From assembly GCA_029204225.1 (NCBI GenBank), contig CM055096.1:29380995-29444994 (forward strand): DNA of 64,000 nucleotides, written 5' to 3'. The position numbers and the translations under genes were made by a program. The stretch comes from Diphasiastrum complanatum (Eukaryota; Streptophyta; Lycopodiopsida; Lycopodiales; Lycopodiaceae). Each line of letters begins with the position of its first letter. Positions within the stretch are counted from its first letter, which is position 1. The notes under the pieces were generated by a model. The model searched no databases. It saw only the letters and a program-made list of their open reading frames with translations, and had not been told where the DNA came from. Positions 22,008 through 34,977 of the stretch are shown in pieces.

Positions 22008-24985
22008 TCAGCCTGCAAATGCAGTCTTGTGTTGATCCTTCGGTGCAATCACTTGGTTGTAGTCGCTGAAGCCCTCCAAAAAGTTGTAGGCTTCCGCTCC
22101 AGCTACTCGATCTAGGACACTTTCTGTGAACGGTAAGGGAAAGTGGTCCTTCCGCGTCACAGCGTTAAGTGCCTTCAGATTGACACAAATCCGCATTTTG
22201 TCATTCTTCCTTGGTACAATGACTATGGGTGACACCCATTCCGTGTGCTCGATTTCATAAATGAAATCGGCATCGAACAACTTCTGCAACTCTTGCTTGA
22301 CCAGCTTAGTGTAATTTGGGTTGCAACAGTAGTATCGGCTTACCTTCAACCAAAGGTATGGTGTGTTGGACTACAGATGATGGAATTCCTTTTAAATCTT
22401 TGTAAGACCACGCAAAGTAGTTTTTATATTCCATCTTTAACTTCTGCAGCTTGGTGAATTGTGAGGGCGTGAGTTGTGCTCTCACATGAACAATCTTGTC
22501 TTCTTCGCCTGGCTCTGCTAGATTCATCGGTTGAGTGCGAGCCGGCGGTCCCTCGTAGACTTTTTTTTTTTTTTTTGCATCAGATTCCCATTGTGCTTTT
22601 GGCATCATGATCACCACGTCGTCCAAGGTATAACTCTTGAAGTTTTCTGGCACATCATGGACTGGTGCCTTACTCGTTTCTTCCTTCAAAAGGTTGATCT
22701 TAGTTCGATTCATGAGTGATAGCTTATGCATTGCTTCTGACATTCCTGAAGCTGATGTCGAAGCTTGGTCGGATGACCCTTGAGCATGTGATTCAGCAAC
22801 TTTCTTCTTTCCTCGTACATTGTTGGTGGTTGCTGCTGCTTCTTTGCTCTTTGCCTTCTATTGAGGTTCTTTGACATTCGCCACATGGTTCCGAATGTCT
22901 CCATCCACTGTTGCTATAGCCTCTTCGGATAAATCGCTCCACTTGATCACCTGATTGTATCTTTGCTTTTGTTGATTTTTCTTTGGTACAAGGCATCTTT
23001 GAGACTTTAGCACATTGAGATTTCTGAGGTGGTTGAGCTGGTATTCGTTGAATTCCATAACGCGTAGAATCCATGTGGTGTAGGATTTGCTCATCTGTCA
23101 GCTCAGCTTCCTCATTATAGGACAATGCATGCTGCCAAGGAACTGAATCATCTTCAAAAGGTCCTGAAATAGGTTCCGGTGACAGCCATGCTACGTTTAT
23201 CATGTTCACCCCGTAGGAGATTGGCGTGTCCAGGGTGAATCCTTGTGGTGGCGATTCGTTGGATTCTGAATCAGAATCTGGATCTGGACTACATGTATCC
23301 CCAGCTATGCAATCAATTGTTGCCAATGCATCTGTCCACAAAACGGTATCTGTTTGTGAATCATAATGAATACCCATTGAAGCTTTCGGGCGATCAATGC
23401 TATGGTCCGTTGTGGAAAAAGTGTCATCAACTTTGGGTGGTACAGGCTTCACTGACTGCCCATGTGGAGGGATCCACCTTTACTATCCGCTCTCTATTCT
23501 CAAATGTGATTTTGTCGGTCCCCCAATCATGAACTACTTGTGCAATTCGCAACCAAAGTCATTCCAACAAAACTCGATATGCAGTGGGTGTTTCAGGAAT
23601 GTCCTTCACCACAAATGTGATGACAAATTATACCCCTGCTATCTTGACTGGAATGTCTTCTATAATCCCCTTCGGTCGCATACATGATTGATAAGCTAGT
23701 TTGATAGCAAACTTTGCAGCTTTCAGGCCTCGTAGATTCCATTTCTCATACAAAGTATTGGAGATAAGGTTGACACCTGATTCTCTGTCTACAACAATAA
23801 CTTCTTCTCCGAAGAGTTTGTGCATGATAGTAAGAGTTATATTGTGCTGCTCACTCTCCCAAGCTGCTCCCACGTTCAAAAATATTGTTGGCTTCTTCAA
23901 ATCTGGAGCAGAATAATGATTCTTTGGAAGGTATGTCCAATTCGGTGTTCAACCAATCTGACAAAACACCCTTTGCTTGAGGTGCAAGTCGAAGGAACTC
24001 TCCAATATAGATATTCATTCTGCTGGATAAGATGCTCGTCATCAGTTCCGTGCTTGGAGCTTCAGGTTCTGCCATATGGAATGGTTCTTCCAGATGGTGT
24101 AGTCACACGTTCACATCTGATATGTGTGGTGAACCTTGCGGTGCGTTCGCTTGTTGATCTCTTTCTAGTGCAGTGTTTTGAGGAGCTATCGTTTGTTGTG
24201 CAGCTTGAGCAGCTTCCTCGGTCTGAGCTTCTTGTATCCAATGCTTGATCTTCTGATATCGTCTTTGTTCATCCTTCACATTCGGATAAGGTAATCCCGC
24301 TCCTCCTGATGTTGAAGGTTTGTCAGTTGGCACTGATACAGAGTGTGGTGATGATGAAGCTACCTCCTTGCACTTTTGTGCTCACGTAACAGCTAACACT
24401 GGAACATTAGGATAGGGAGGTCTCCTTGGTATAGTTGAGTGTGGAGTTGTGCTTGGGCATGCTGATTGAACTACAATCCAATTCAATGGTGCGCTGGTGC
24501 TGGCTCTTAATGGACAATTCTTGTAGCAATGTCCATATCCACACTCGCGGCAGAAGGGCGTATAGATTCCTTTGTTTGGACATTCGACAACAATCCTATG
24601 TCCTCCTCCACATCCATAACATCCATATAATCTGCCCCCTTGGTGTTGTGGGTGTGCAGCGTATGTGGCATAGTATTCATTAATAGCATGATTGACGAAA
24701 GGTTCATCAGGTTCACACCATTGTTGCATTTCCTATTGGGAAAATGTTTCAGCTTCCGCTGTCGTGAGAGTTACTTGGGCTGCTTGGGGATTATTTGGCT
24801 CTGGTGGTGTTGGTAGTGTCATTCTTTGTTGTTGAGGGCTTGGTCCAAGCCTTGGTGCTGCATTAGGTGCTCCTTGATGGTAAGCATGAGAGATCTGAAA
24901 CTGAGCTCTCTTTTGTTGTATGATCTGTGGGTTGTAGGGGCAATACGTTGTGTCGTGCAAGGATGCATCACAGATACAGAAATCT
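22008..24985 (-). mobile_element. Second Ty3/gypsy fossil, same broad lineage as the first
   Basis: Minus-strand parts from right to left: two CX2CX3HX4C knuckles near 24510-24640 (CYGCGGGHRIVVEC and CRECGYGHCYKNC), a protease/linker region at about 23450-24330, a long linker at about 22710-23450, and the N-terminal part of RT at 22008-22350 (HFPLPFTESVLDRVAG). Domain order and motifs match the first fossil at 1-4.5 kb, but the nucleotide sequence is clearly diverged. The capsid part of gag is not recognised. Broken, with about six or more interruptions. Confidence 0.85.
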
Positions 24986-24989
24986 TTGC

Positions 24990-25830
24990 TTGATTGATAT
25001 ATATTTTATGTGTATTACCACTTTAGAGAGCTCGACGAGGGTTCTTGTTGGCGAAGGATGGTTCAGCGAGGGTTCTGAAAGCAATTTGGGAGCAATTAGC
25101 ACTGAGAACCTTCGCCACTATCCTTTTGATGGAGACTAACCTTCGCTGACTTACAAGGAAGTACAGATTGATGATCAAAGGGCTGGCAAGGGTAGGCGAA
25201 GATTCTCATTGGTGAGAGATAGGTTGGCGAGGGTTCAGAAGGTAATTTGGCACTTTTGAGAGCTGGGAATGTTCGCCGAACTAGCAACATGTACAATTAA
25301 CCTTCGTTGACATCATAGATACTTCAAACAATGTTTTATGACTATTATGAGCTCGGCGAAGATTAATGATACATAGGCAAGGATTTATAAAGGTTGGCGA
25401 AGGTTCAAAGGACTTAAATTTTTCTCTGAGTACTGGGAATGTTCGCCTGACCACTTTTTCTCAATATTAACCTTCGCCGACTTCACTGAATCTAGAAAAC
25501 ATGGAAAAGTAGCTACTGACAAACTGGCGAAGGTTTACAATAAGTACTTTTGTGAAAATTGAAGTTGGCAAGAATTTTGATGGCAAATTCCTATCTTTGG
25601 AGAACAAGAACCTTTGCCAGAGCCCGTACACTCAATATTAACCTTCCCCGACCTCCAAGATGGCTCTGATATTGAAAACGAAGCCTGGCAAAGGTTGTCA
25701 GGAGTGTTTTGGGCTACTGTAAAATTTTGGCCATTTTTTAGGAGGCTTTTTCATTTTTCTGGCTGTTTTTTAACAATTTTGGCAAACTGGCTGGGAATAA
25801 CCTTTGCCTGACTAACTGTAGATACTGATG
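24990..25830 (-). repeat. Leader of the second gypsy fossil with a paired GGCGAAGGTT array
   Basis: About 18 copies of GGCGAAGGTT or its inverse AACCTTCGCC occur. They come as two forward, two inverse, two forward and so on, with a repeat of about 150-170 bp. Examples are forward near 25041 and 25060, inverse near 25110 and 25137, forward near 25192 and 25222, inverse near 25266 and 25299, forward near 25352 and 25393, and inverse near 25437 and 25468. No coding potential is seen. Confidence 0.75.
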
Positions 25831-25849
25831 ATGTGAAAAACTAAACTAG

Positions 25850-26185
25850 TCTTGTAATTATAGATTAGTTAAACAATTCTTGTAATGACAAAAATGTTGT
25901 GTATAAATACATCTCCAACTCACATTCATTGCACGTGCAACAGAGCCGAAGATTCAACATCTAAGTTATGCCGCTATTCAGGTTGTAACCATTTGTGTTG
26001 CTCTTGCTCTATATTGAGCAAATGCTCTTATACAAGCATTCAGTGTAATATAGAAGCAACACCTTTTACTATATGTGTCTAACATGGATGTATGTGTGAT
26101 TGCACTCTTCTAATTACTTGTCTTAGCTCGTTCACTCAGTCTGATCAAATCACGAACGTCTCTGACTCCTCAGAATTTGATCAAA
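25850..26185 (+). mobile_element. Probable LTR fragment with TATA box
   Basis: A plus-strand TATAAATAC box near 25904 is followed by a transcribed-looking stretch. The terminal 70 bp (26114-26182) recur inverted at 27129-27197, so this is a repeat end. Family unknown; the copia fragment between the two suggests copia. Confidence 0.4.
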
Positions 26186-26639
26186 CAATGGTTGTCTTTG
26201 ACGCATGAGAAACAGACCATTATCTTTTTGCACTATCACTTTAAATTCTGTATTGAACTTCACATTCAAACTGATTAATAGTAATTTCACACACTATCAA
26301 TCCTCTTAGGTGGTTGTATTCACAATTTATCTGAGCACGCAATTATTTTAGGGGTCCTAAATGCATGAGTTGTGATTCTGTTTGGCATTTACAATCTCTT
26401 CCTTGACTCAGATTGTTCTTGCTGGTAGTTAGTAGCAGCCCATATCGGAGGAGCTTTTCCACACTCCATTCCTCTCTCCCCCATCCTTCTCTCCATTATG
26501 AAGCTCTATTTTGAGAGTTAATCTTAGAAGGCAGATTCCAAGAAGTCTCATGAAGAGAAGATACTTGATGAGTATTCCATTAGAAATCGTTTATTTTTTC
26601 GTAGAGGAAAAGTATGTGTGCCAGACATCGTGGACATTA

Positions 26640-27060
26640 GGGCCTAAATCCTGCATGAGTGTCACGATAGCCCCAGTGTAGGACACCCTGGTATACAGAG
26701 ATTATACACTGTTTAGAAGAAAATGTAACAGTGTAGCCCTCATCAGTTATCTTTGAAATCGATAACAGATTATTAGATAGTTGAGGTACATGAAGGACAT
26801 TCGAAATAGAAATGGAAAAAAACATTTTTGAATACAATCTTGATTGTTCCTTTGCCTTTCACGCGGATGGTGCTAGAGTCTCCAAGGTAGGTGAATTTGT
26901 CTCTAGTATAAGCTACATATTCAGTAAACCATTCTCTCATGTGTTGGGTAGCGCCACTGTCGAGATACCAGTTGTCGTAGTCTGCACTACTACTACTGTA
27001 AGCCATTAACAGTTCTGATGGTTTGTCATCATCAAAGGTTTGCTCCTTAATTTGTAGAAT
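26640..27060 (-). mobile_element. Ty1/copia fragment with protease motif
   Basis: The minus strand carries WYLDSGATQHM, the copia aspartic protease active site, followed by the short conserved stretch before integrase (NVLHVPQLSNNLLSISKITD). No other copia parts are recognised. It is enclosed by the 70-bp inverted repeat at 26114 and 27129. Confidence 0.75.
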
Positions 27061-27128
27061 TTGGCTGTTGGTGTTGCTGCTTCTTTTCCTCGTTGTAGAT
27101 TCGGATCCGACAATCCTTGATGTTGCTG

Positions 27129-27197
27129 ATCAAATTTTAAGTCGGAGACGTCCGTGATTTGATCAGACTGAGTGAACGAGCTAAGACAAGTAAACCC
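27129..27197 (-). repeat. Inverted partner of 26114-26182
   Basis: The inverse complement reads TACTTGTCTTAGCTCGTTCA and continues with CTCAGTCTGATCAAATCACG, nearly identical to the plus strand at 26114. Confidence 0.8.
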
Positions 27198-27356
27198 AGG
27201 TGACTAGTCTATTTCAAGAAATCAAAGATAAATATAGTGTAGACCCATTGGCTAAGGAGCTAATGATCGAATTTAGTTGGGATAACCACGTAAACAATTC
27301 ACTTGGAGAGATCAAATGGTTGTTTATAAACAACACAGAGTATATGTTCATGCAGC

Positions 27357-27790
<434 letters not shown>

Positions 27791-27857
27791 ACCAAAGCCC
27801 GAAATAATAAATCTCACGAGGTGTCGTGGGACCACCACCAGTTTTGGTGGAGGATAG

Positions 27858-28615
27858 TGTTGGAGGGTTTGCGGATATCGAGGCAACCCTAACTCTAGTT
27901 AGCAAGTGGGAGGGATTTGGCACCCTGCGTGTGTAAGTTCAACTCGATGATCACATAGTTATGTGATTAGTTAGAAGTTAATAGAAGGACTTTAGGCCTT
28001 TTTGCGAAACTTTTAATGTCGTAGGGCCTAAAAGTCAAGTTAGTAAATAAAAAGGGGTTCCCACCAAAATTCAAATTCAAATTGGTTCCCTCCAATTTTT
28101 GAATGGTTCCCACACTTTTTCAAATTTAAATAGTTAGGGAGGTAGAAATTGGCCTGTAGGATTTGAGGCCAAAGCCCTAAAATCCACTATATAGAGTGGT
28201 AATTTTGAATCATTTGTACATGTTCTCTTCATTTCAATACAAGCATGTTGGCCCTCTTATGGAATGGATAAGGAATGTCCTTGCTTTCCATATTTCCTCC
28301 TCTAACTCTCATGTTTTCTTTGGATTTGTTATTTGTTGTATTTTATGCCTATTGGGATTGATTATTCTTATGCTTTTTGTGAGAGAGAAAGGGGGGGAGA
28401 GAAGAACAAATTTTTATTATTGTGGATCTAGTGTTAATGCTTAGTGTTAATGGATCTTAGTGTTAGATGTGATTCTTATGAACATGTTGGAATATGAAAT
28501 ATGCTATCGTTCTCATGAAAACGAATCTCTGCGTGACAATTAGTTAATCCTCGTCGTCTCCTTGATGCTTGTGTGCTTGGATCTAGGGTTGAGAGAAAAA
28601 TAGGAAATGCCCACT
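27858..28615 (+). mobile_element. LTR family Z, copy C (plus orientation)
   Basis: A full-length inverted counterpart of copy B, starting TGTTGGAGGGTTTGCGGATA and ending about 28615. Where A and B carry long microsatellites, C has only a short GAGAGAGAAAG tract near 28381. It may represent the ancestral state. Confidence 0.75.
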
Positions 28616-29053
28616 ATAGGTTTTCAGTTTTTTTATTTTATTTTAGGGGTTTTTTTTTTCACTTTTTTTAGTGGTTTTTCTTTAGTTTATGGAAATTGTC
28701 TAGGAAGTAACTTGGTTGCAAAGGAACAGAAAATTATCAATGTATAAAGACTTTGCCCCTTTTGTCACCAAAATAGCATAAATGAGCGGTTTTGTTTTGT
28801 TTCTTTATTTTCTTCATATGCAAATGGATTTTAGCAATGGAGATCTGTCTGGCTTTCCTTACTCAACAATCAAACAAATTTCAAGCAAAAAATCCACACA
28901 AATCAAGCAAAATCTCTCCCAAATTAACCCTAAAATGCAATTTTAACATTATTATGCCAAGACAAGATGCCTAAATGCAAGCTAACATCCATCCATGGAT
29001 CAGAAATATGTTGAAAATGAAAAAATTGGCATAGCTCCCTAGAAACGACGCCA
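28616..29053 (-). mobile_element. Leader and primer site of the family Z element
   Basis: On the minus strand TGGCGTCGTTTCTAGGGAG (29035-29053) resembles the tRNA-Asp-type primer site and abuts copy B. The remaining 400 bp are AT-rich leader without a recognisable gene. They lie between copies C and B, which point toward each other. Confidence 0.55.
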
Positions 29054-29057
29054 AAAT

Positions 29058-29863
<806 letters not shown>

Positions 29864-29867
29864 AAGA

Positions 29868-30832
29868 CAACATAACTTAAGGAAGAAAATCTTGAGAGAA
29901 CATCCTGATGTACTCATCGTTGGACACCTAGGGGTGAATCGCATGTATGAACTTCTCAAGAGAGGCTTCTATTGGCCAGATATGTGGGCAGATACTGAAT
30001 CCTACGTACAAACATGTCCTACATGTCAACAAGTGAAGGTGGAACCGTTAGCCCCAACATGACTACTCTAGCCATTACCAGTACCAATACCCTTGGGAAT
30101 CAGTGAGCATGGATTTTATTGTACAAGTACCACACTGTCAAGGTCTTGATTTGATTTATGTGGTGGTTGACCGATTTTCAAAACAGGCTCACTTTGTACC
30201 AACCAAAAGTTTAGTGACAGCCGAAGAAGTGGCAAGGTTATTTTTCAAATATGTCTTCAAATATGCCATGGCCTGCTTAGAACGATTATTTTAGATCGAG
30301 ACACCAAGTTTGTGGGAAAGCTTTGGACATGTTTATTTCACCTAGTAGGAACCAGACTGAATTTCAGCACTGCTTATCACCCTTAGACTGATGGAAAAAC
30401 AAAGCGAGTTAATCAACAAATTGAACAATATCTATGAAATTATGTCGCTTGGGACCAATTTGATTGGGTCAGCAACTTGGATATCCTTGAGTTCACACAT
30501 AACAACCAAGCGAACATGTCTACTGAAAAGACACCATTTGAGATAAGCAATGGTCGTTTTCCAATTGTTCTTAGCTCTTTCCTTACAAGAGTGCAGGAAA
30601 TCCACATAACATGGAAGCAGATGTGAATCCTCATCGACAATAACTGGAATTAAATGAAGGTGATCAAGTTTGGCTGAACACTAAGAACATCACATTTCCA
30701 TAAGTTTGTTTGCCCTTATGCTGGTACCTATTATGTCACGAAAAGATCAACCCAGTGGCTTATCGATTGCCACTACCGTCAACCTTGGATATACACAACA
30801 TGTTTCACATCTCATTGCTCAAATGGTACATG
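29868..30832 (+). mobile_element. Ty3/gypsy integrase fossil
   Basis: The plus strand shows the HHCC zinc finger (GHLGVNRMYELLKRGFYWP then TCPTCQQVK), the core start MDFIVQVPHCQGLDLIYVVV with DRFSKQAHF, and the typical C-terminal HNMFHISLLKWY. Broken, with about five interruptions. It joins directly to an LTR fragment, and no RT is seen to its left, where LTR copy B lies. Confidence 0.8.
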
Positions 30833-31240
30833 AATGTAACCTCTTCCAAATTTAAGAAAGTTGATTCTTGGAGATGATTATCATTTTAGTTTTGCCTTCG
30901 GGACTGGTCCAAGTGGAAGGACTCTTACTAAAACCTTCTTGTGTCATTGGTGCCTAAGGGTCCACATCACCGACTTGTGGCCTGCCGCTATGCCATTTGG
31001 TCAGTTTGGCAATGACTATGCCTTGGGTTTTCATGAGTGACTTGTCTTTGCCTTTGGTTACCTTTTGGGGACGGATTCTGAGTTGGCTTTCGGGTTGGTT
31101 GGGATTCCAGTTTTTCTAAGTCTGAATGGTTAGGCATGTTGTATTTTCTAAGTTGGCCTTTCAGTGAGTTCATGAAGGATGAATGTTAGACTTAAGTGTG
31201 TCTTGGAAAAACCGCTCAAGGCTCAACGCCCTTTGAGACG
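30833..31240 (+). mobile_element. LTR family Y, 3' half
   Basis: Matches 34542-34950 from GAATGTAACCTCTTCCAAAT to AACGCCCTTTGAGAC, at about 90% or a little less by eye. Confidence 0.75.
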
Positions 31241-31880
31241 TGGGTGCAAAATGGTCTTTACAGCATATCGTTGGCATCCTAGACCGGTCCTGATGGCATC
31301 CCTAGATATGACCCTCAGCTATGTGCCAGATCAAAAAGATTTGAAACCTTACAACTGGCGCTTTTACCGAACACTAAAACCCAGAAGGTAATTAGAGTCA
31401 GTTTGAGAAAAATCCCACTTTATTAATAAATCTGAGAAGGTTACATTTCAAATGTGTGACCAACCCTAGTCTCCAGGGAGCTGGCATGTCGGCGGATGCC
31501 AGGACACGCCTGGACAACATTCTAGCAAGGGGAGCTAAGAGTTGGTTGGAGCTCACCCAAGTCACAACCCGCATCCCCCTATAATTATGGTGGGATTCGC
31601 CACCTCCCCTCATACAAAGTGCTTAGACCAAGTTAATAGAGCATGTTTTTCTCTTTCTAGAAATTTCTCTCTCTAGAAAGTCATTTTCTCTCTAGAATTT
31701 ATTGATCCCCAGGTTTCCTTTAATCATACCTAGATCGTGTGAGGTAATTGCACATCAATCCGAGCTCTCTGGAGTTCGCTAGATCATATCAAAGTTTTTG
31801 AGTCATATGAACTTGGCACCGGCTGGATTCTGATCATAGTGGCGCTGGAAGTAGCAGTGACATTACTGGCGCTGGAAACA
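31241..31880 (+). mobile_element. LTR family X fragment with start of leader
   Basis: The inverse counterpart of 7400-8070, including the TCTGAGAAGGTTACATTTCA block, the CTCTCTAGAA repeats and the Asp-type primer-like TTGGCACCGGCTGGATTC near 31824. Confidence 0.7.
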
Positions 31881-34800
31881 ATGTGTTGTAAAGCTGACTT
31901 GGGTGCATCCCGTGTGCCCTATAAGACTCCAAGAGTTGACACTCCCTGAAGTCCTAGAGCAAGTTAGGAAGTCAAGGACTGAGCCTCCGACCTGTGGTGA
32001 GCCAGTCAAGTAGTGACAAGTTATGAGCGAGCTCTAGAGATCGAGTCATAACCTAGTTAGCTCTTGGGACCCATGTCCAGGAGCCAAGTTGATTATGCCC
32101 GCCGGGATGGCTCTCGGAACCCATATCCAGAAGCTAGACTGATTCTGCCAGGCTTGCCAGGCTTAATCAGCAAAATAAAAACTAAGTCTAGAAAAGCGTG
32201 CTTTACCAAAAAGCACTATATTTCATGACATAGGGAGCATGCCGAATTACACCAGAACTCTAGGGAGGATCTGTCAGACAGAAACTTGGGCAACTCAACC
32301 AACGTCAAGAATCTAGTCGCCAGGTCTCAGGTCTCTTTACCAGCGCAAGTCAGGCACAATGTCCAGCTCGTGTTGGTGGCCCCAAGACTAGTCAGTCTAT
32401 GTATAAATGTAACCTCTTCCAAATTTAATAAAGTTAATCCTTGGGGATGATTACCATTTCGATTTTGCCTTTGGGACTAGTCCAAGTGGAAGGACCCTTA
32501 CTACAACATTTTCGCGTCGCTGGCACCTAAGGGTCCACGTCACCAGTTGGGCATGCCCAATGACTTTGACTCAACTATTCGGGAGGTTGAAATGGTTTGC
32601 GATTATAATACCACGCTGGCTCCAACTGCCCCCTCAACAACACCAAAGGTATTTAGTGGATCCAAATCGAGTCCAAGCTTCCTTCCAAGGGGGAATTCAG
32701 CTTCAAATGGCAATCAAGCTCCAAGTAGCGTGAAGAAATTGTCAGCAAGAACATGATTTGGCAACCAAGGCAGTATTGGAGGGAATATTGTTCAGAGAAG
32801 GAATAACTTTGGTCCTTCAACGTGTCATAGCAATAGCTTACCAACAATGGGCAATTCCATGCGTTGTTTGTCAACAACAAGGTCATCGTAGAGGTCGTGC
32901 CCCAAGCAGTTAAATAAACAAATAATGGTGGTGATCGAGGTATTTGATAAGATGGAAAGAGAGGCATGAAGAAGACCCATAAATGGATTTGACGGAATCC
33001 AACCTGAATGCCCTACAACAAATAGGGGCACTTGCAGCATATCGTGAACAGCTCATTACGACTCCTTCAAGCGGATTAAAGTTGTTGTACCTGAAAGGCT
33101 AAATTCAAGACAAGATCATTCACTTTATGGTAGATTTGGGAGCTTTGCATAACTACTTGTCAAAAAGTTTGATAGAGGAATTGGGCATTCAATGTGAAGA
33201 AAATGCGACCCCTATCTATGTGGAGACCGCCAAAGGCACAATGACAACTTGTAGATTGGCAACCGATTTGCCAATCTCACTGGGGACCTAGAAAAATCGA
33301 CTAATGTTCATAGTCTTGAAAATGAATGCTTTCAACGCCATCTTGGGACTAAGCAGGTTTAATGAACATGTGGTGGCCTTCTTGGCAAAGGGAGTTAACG
33401 TTGTGTTATTATATAATGGAAGAAGACCCTACGTCATCAGAGCTATGTCGGGAGATCAATTAGCGGTGAACGATACAACTAAACCTGAGCCAGCCATTCC
33501 TTCAAATCTCATTCACCTCTTTTACGAAGGAAGACCAGCATAGACAAATCAGGCGACACAAGATCAAACGGAGCCAACATTGACTGTTGCTTCTATATCA
33601 AAGATGGATCCGAGTCCCGATTCCGAGCTCAAGGAGCACAACTTGTGTGACCAACAGAAGATCTAGAGTCCCAAGGACTCATTCAGATGTGTTGTAAAAT
33701 GACATATCTTATGCTCAATGGAGCCTCCAGGTACCTTTTCTTTCCATGTTAATAAAGAAGGCCACCAGTTCATGGGGTCTAAGTACTTTAACTAAGATTG
33801 CAGCTTTACACAGGTTTTATGTAAGTGAACTAGATCTACACTTGTTAAGTTCAAAAGTGTTTTATTATATTAAAATTGGTCTTTTCTAGCCGGTGAATAA
33901 AGCTCGTGCCTTTGTATTTATAAATAAAATTTGGTTGGTGAATCAAGCCTATGCCATGAGTCTTAGGTTCTAGTTTGGCCCTGATGAGGACATCAACTTT
34001 TTCAAATGAGGGGAGGATGTTGTAAAGTTGACTGGGGTGCACCCAATGTGCCCTGTAAGACTCTAAGGGTTGACACTCTCTGAAGCCCCATAACAAGTTC
34101 GGAAGTCAAGGACTGAGCCTCTTACCTGTGGTGAGCTAGTCAAGTATTGAAAAGTCATGAGCTATCTCTGGAGCTTGAGTCATGGCCAAGTTAGCTCTTG
34201 GGACCCATTTCCAAGAGCCAAGTTGATTCTGCCCACTGGGACGACTCCCGGGGACCCATATCCGGGAGCTAGACTGATTCTGATAGGCTTGCCAAGCTTA
34301 ATCAGCAAAATCAAACTTAAGTCTAGAAGAGCGTGCTTTACCATAAAGCACTATATTTTAGGACAGAGGGGGTGCGTCGAATCACACCAAAACTATAGGG
34401 GGAGTCTGGCAAAGACAGAAACTTGGACAGCTCAAACAGCACCAAGAATCCATTACCAGGTCTCACCTCCCTCTACCAGCGCGAGCCAAGCACGATGCCC
34501 AGCCCATGTTGCTGACCCCGAGACCAGTCAATCCATGTATGAATGTAACTTCTTTCAGATTTGATAAAGTTGATCCTTGGGAATGATTACCATTTTGGTT
34601 TCGCTTCCGAGACTGATCCAAGTGGAAGGACCCTTACTACAACCTTTTTGCCTCGTTGGCGCCTAAGGGTCCATGTCACCGACCTGGGGCTCGCCGCTAT
34701 GCCATTTGGTCAGTTTGGCGACCATTATGCCTTGGGATTTCATGTGTAACTTGTCTTTGCCTTCGGTTACCTTTTGGGAACAGATTCTAAGTTGGCTTTT

Positions 34801-34952
34801 GGGTTAATGGGATTCCAGTTTTTTTAAATCTAAATGGTTAGGCTTGTTGCGGTTTCTAAGTTGGCTTTTTAGTGAGTTCATGACGGATGAATGTTAGACT
34901 TAAGTGTGTCTTGGGAAAACCGCTCAAGTCTCAACGCCCTTTGAGACGCCGA
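31881..34952 (+). mobile_element. Short Ty3/gypsy element Y with two LTRs
   Basis: The left LTR starts TGTTGTAAAGCTGAC at about 31881 and is recognisable to about 32545. The right LTR runs 34018-34952, preceded by a polypurine tract (GAGGGGAGGAT). Inside, a Ser/Pro-rich gag end (about 32550-32760) and an aspartic protease with DLGALHNYLSKSL (about 33100-33540) are recognisable; RT and integrase are not. Fossil, with several interruptions; LTR divergence by eye is over 10%, so it is fairly old. Confidence 0.75.
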
Positions 34953-34977
34953 CTCGTACAAAGCCATCTTATTTAAC

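Noticed and set aside
24990-25830. Evenly spaced short repeats that could suggest a CRISPR-like array.
   Set aside because: Copies alternate in orientation, are imperfect and lie in a eukaryotic retroelement leader.
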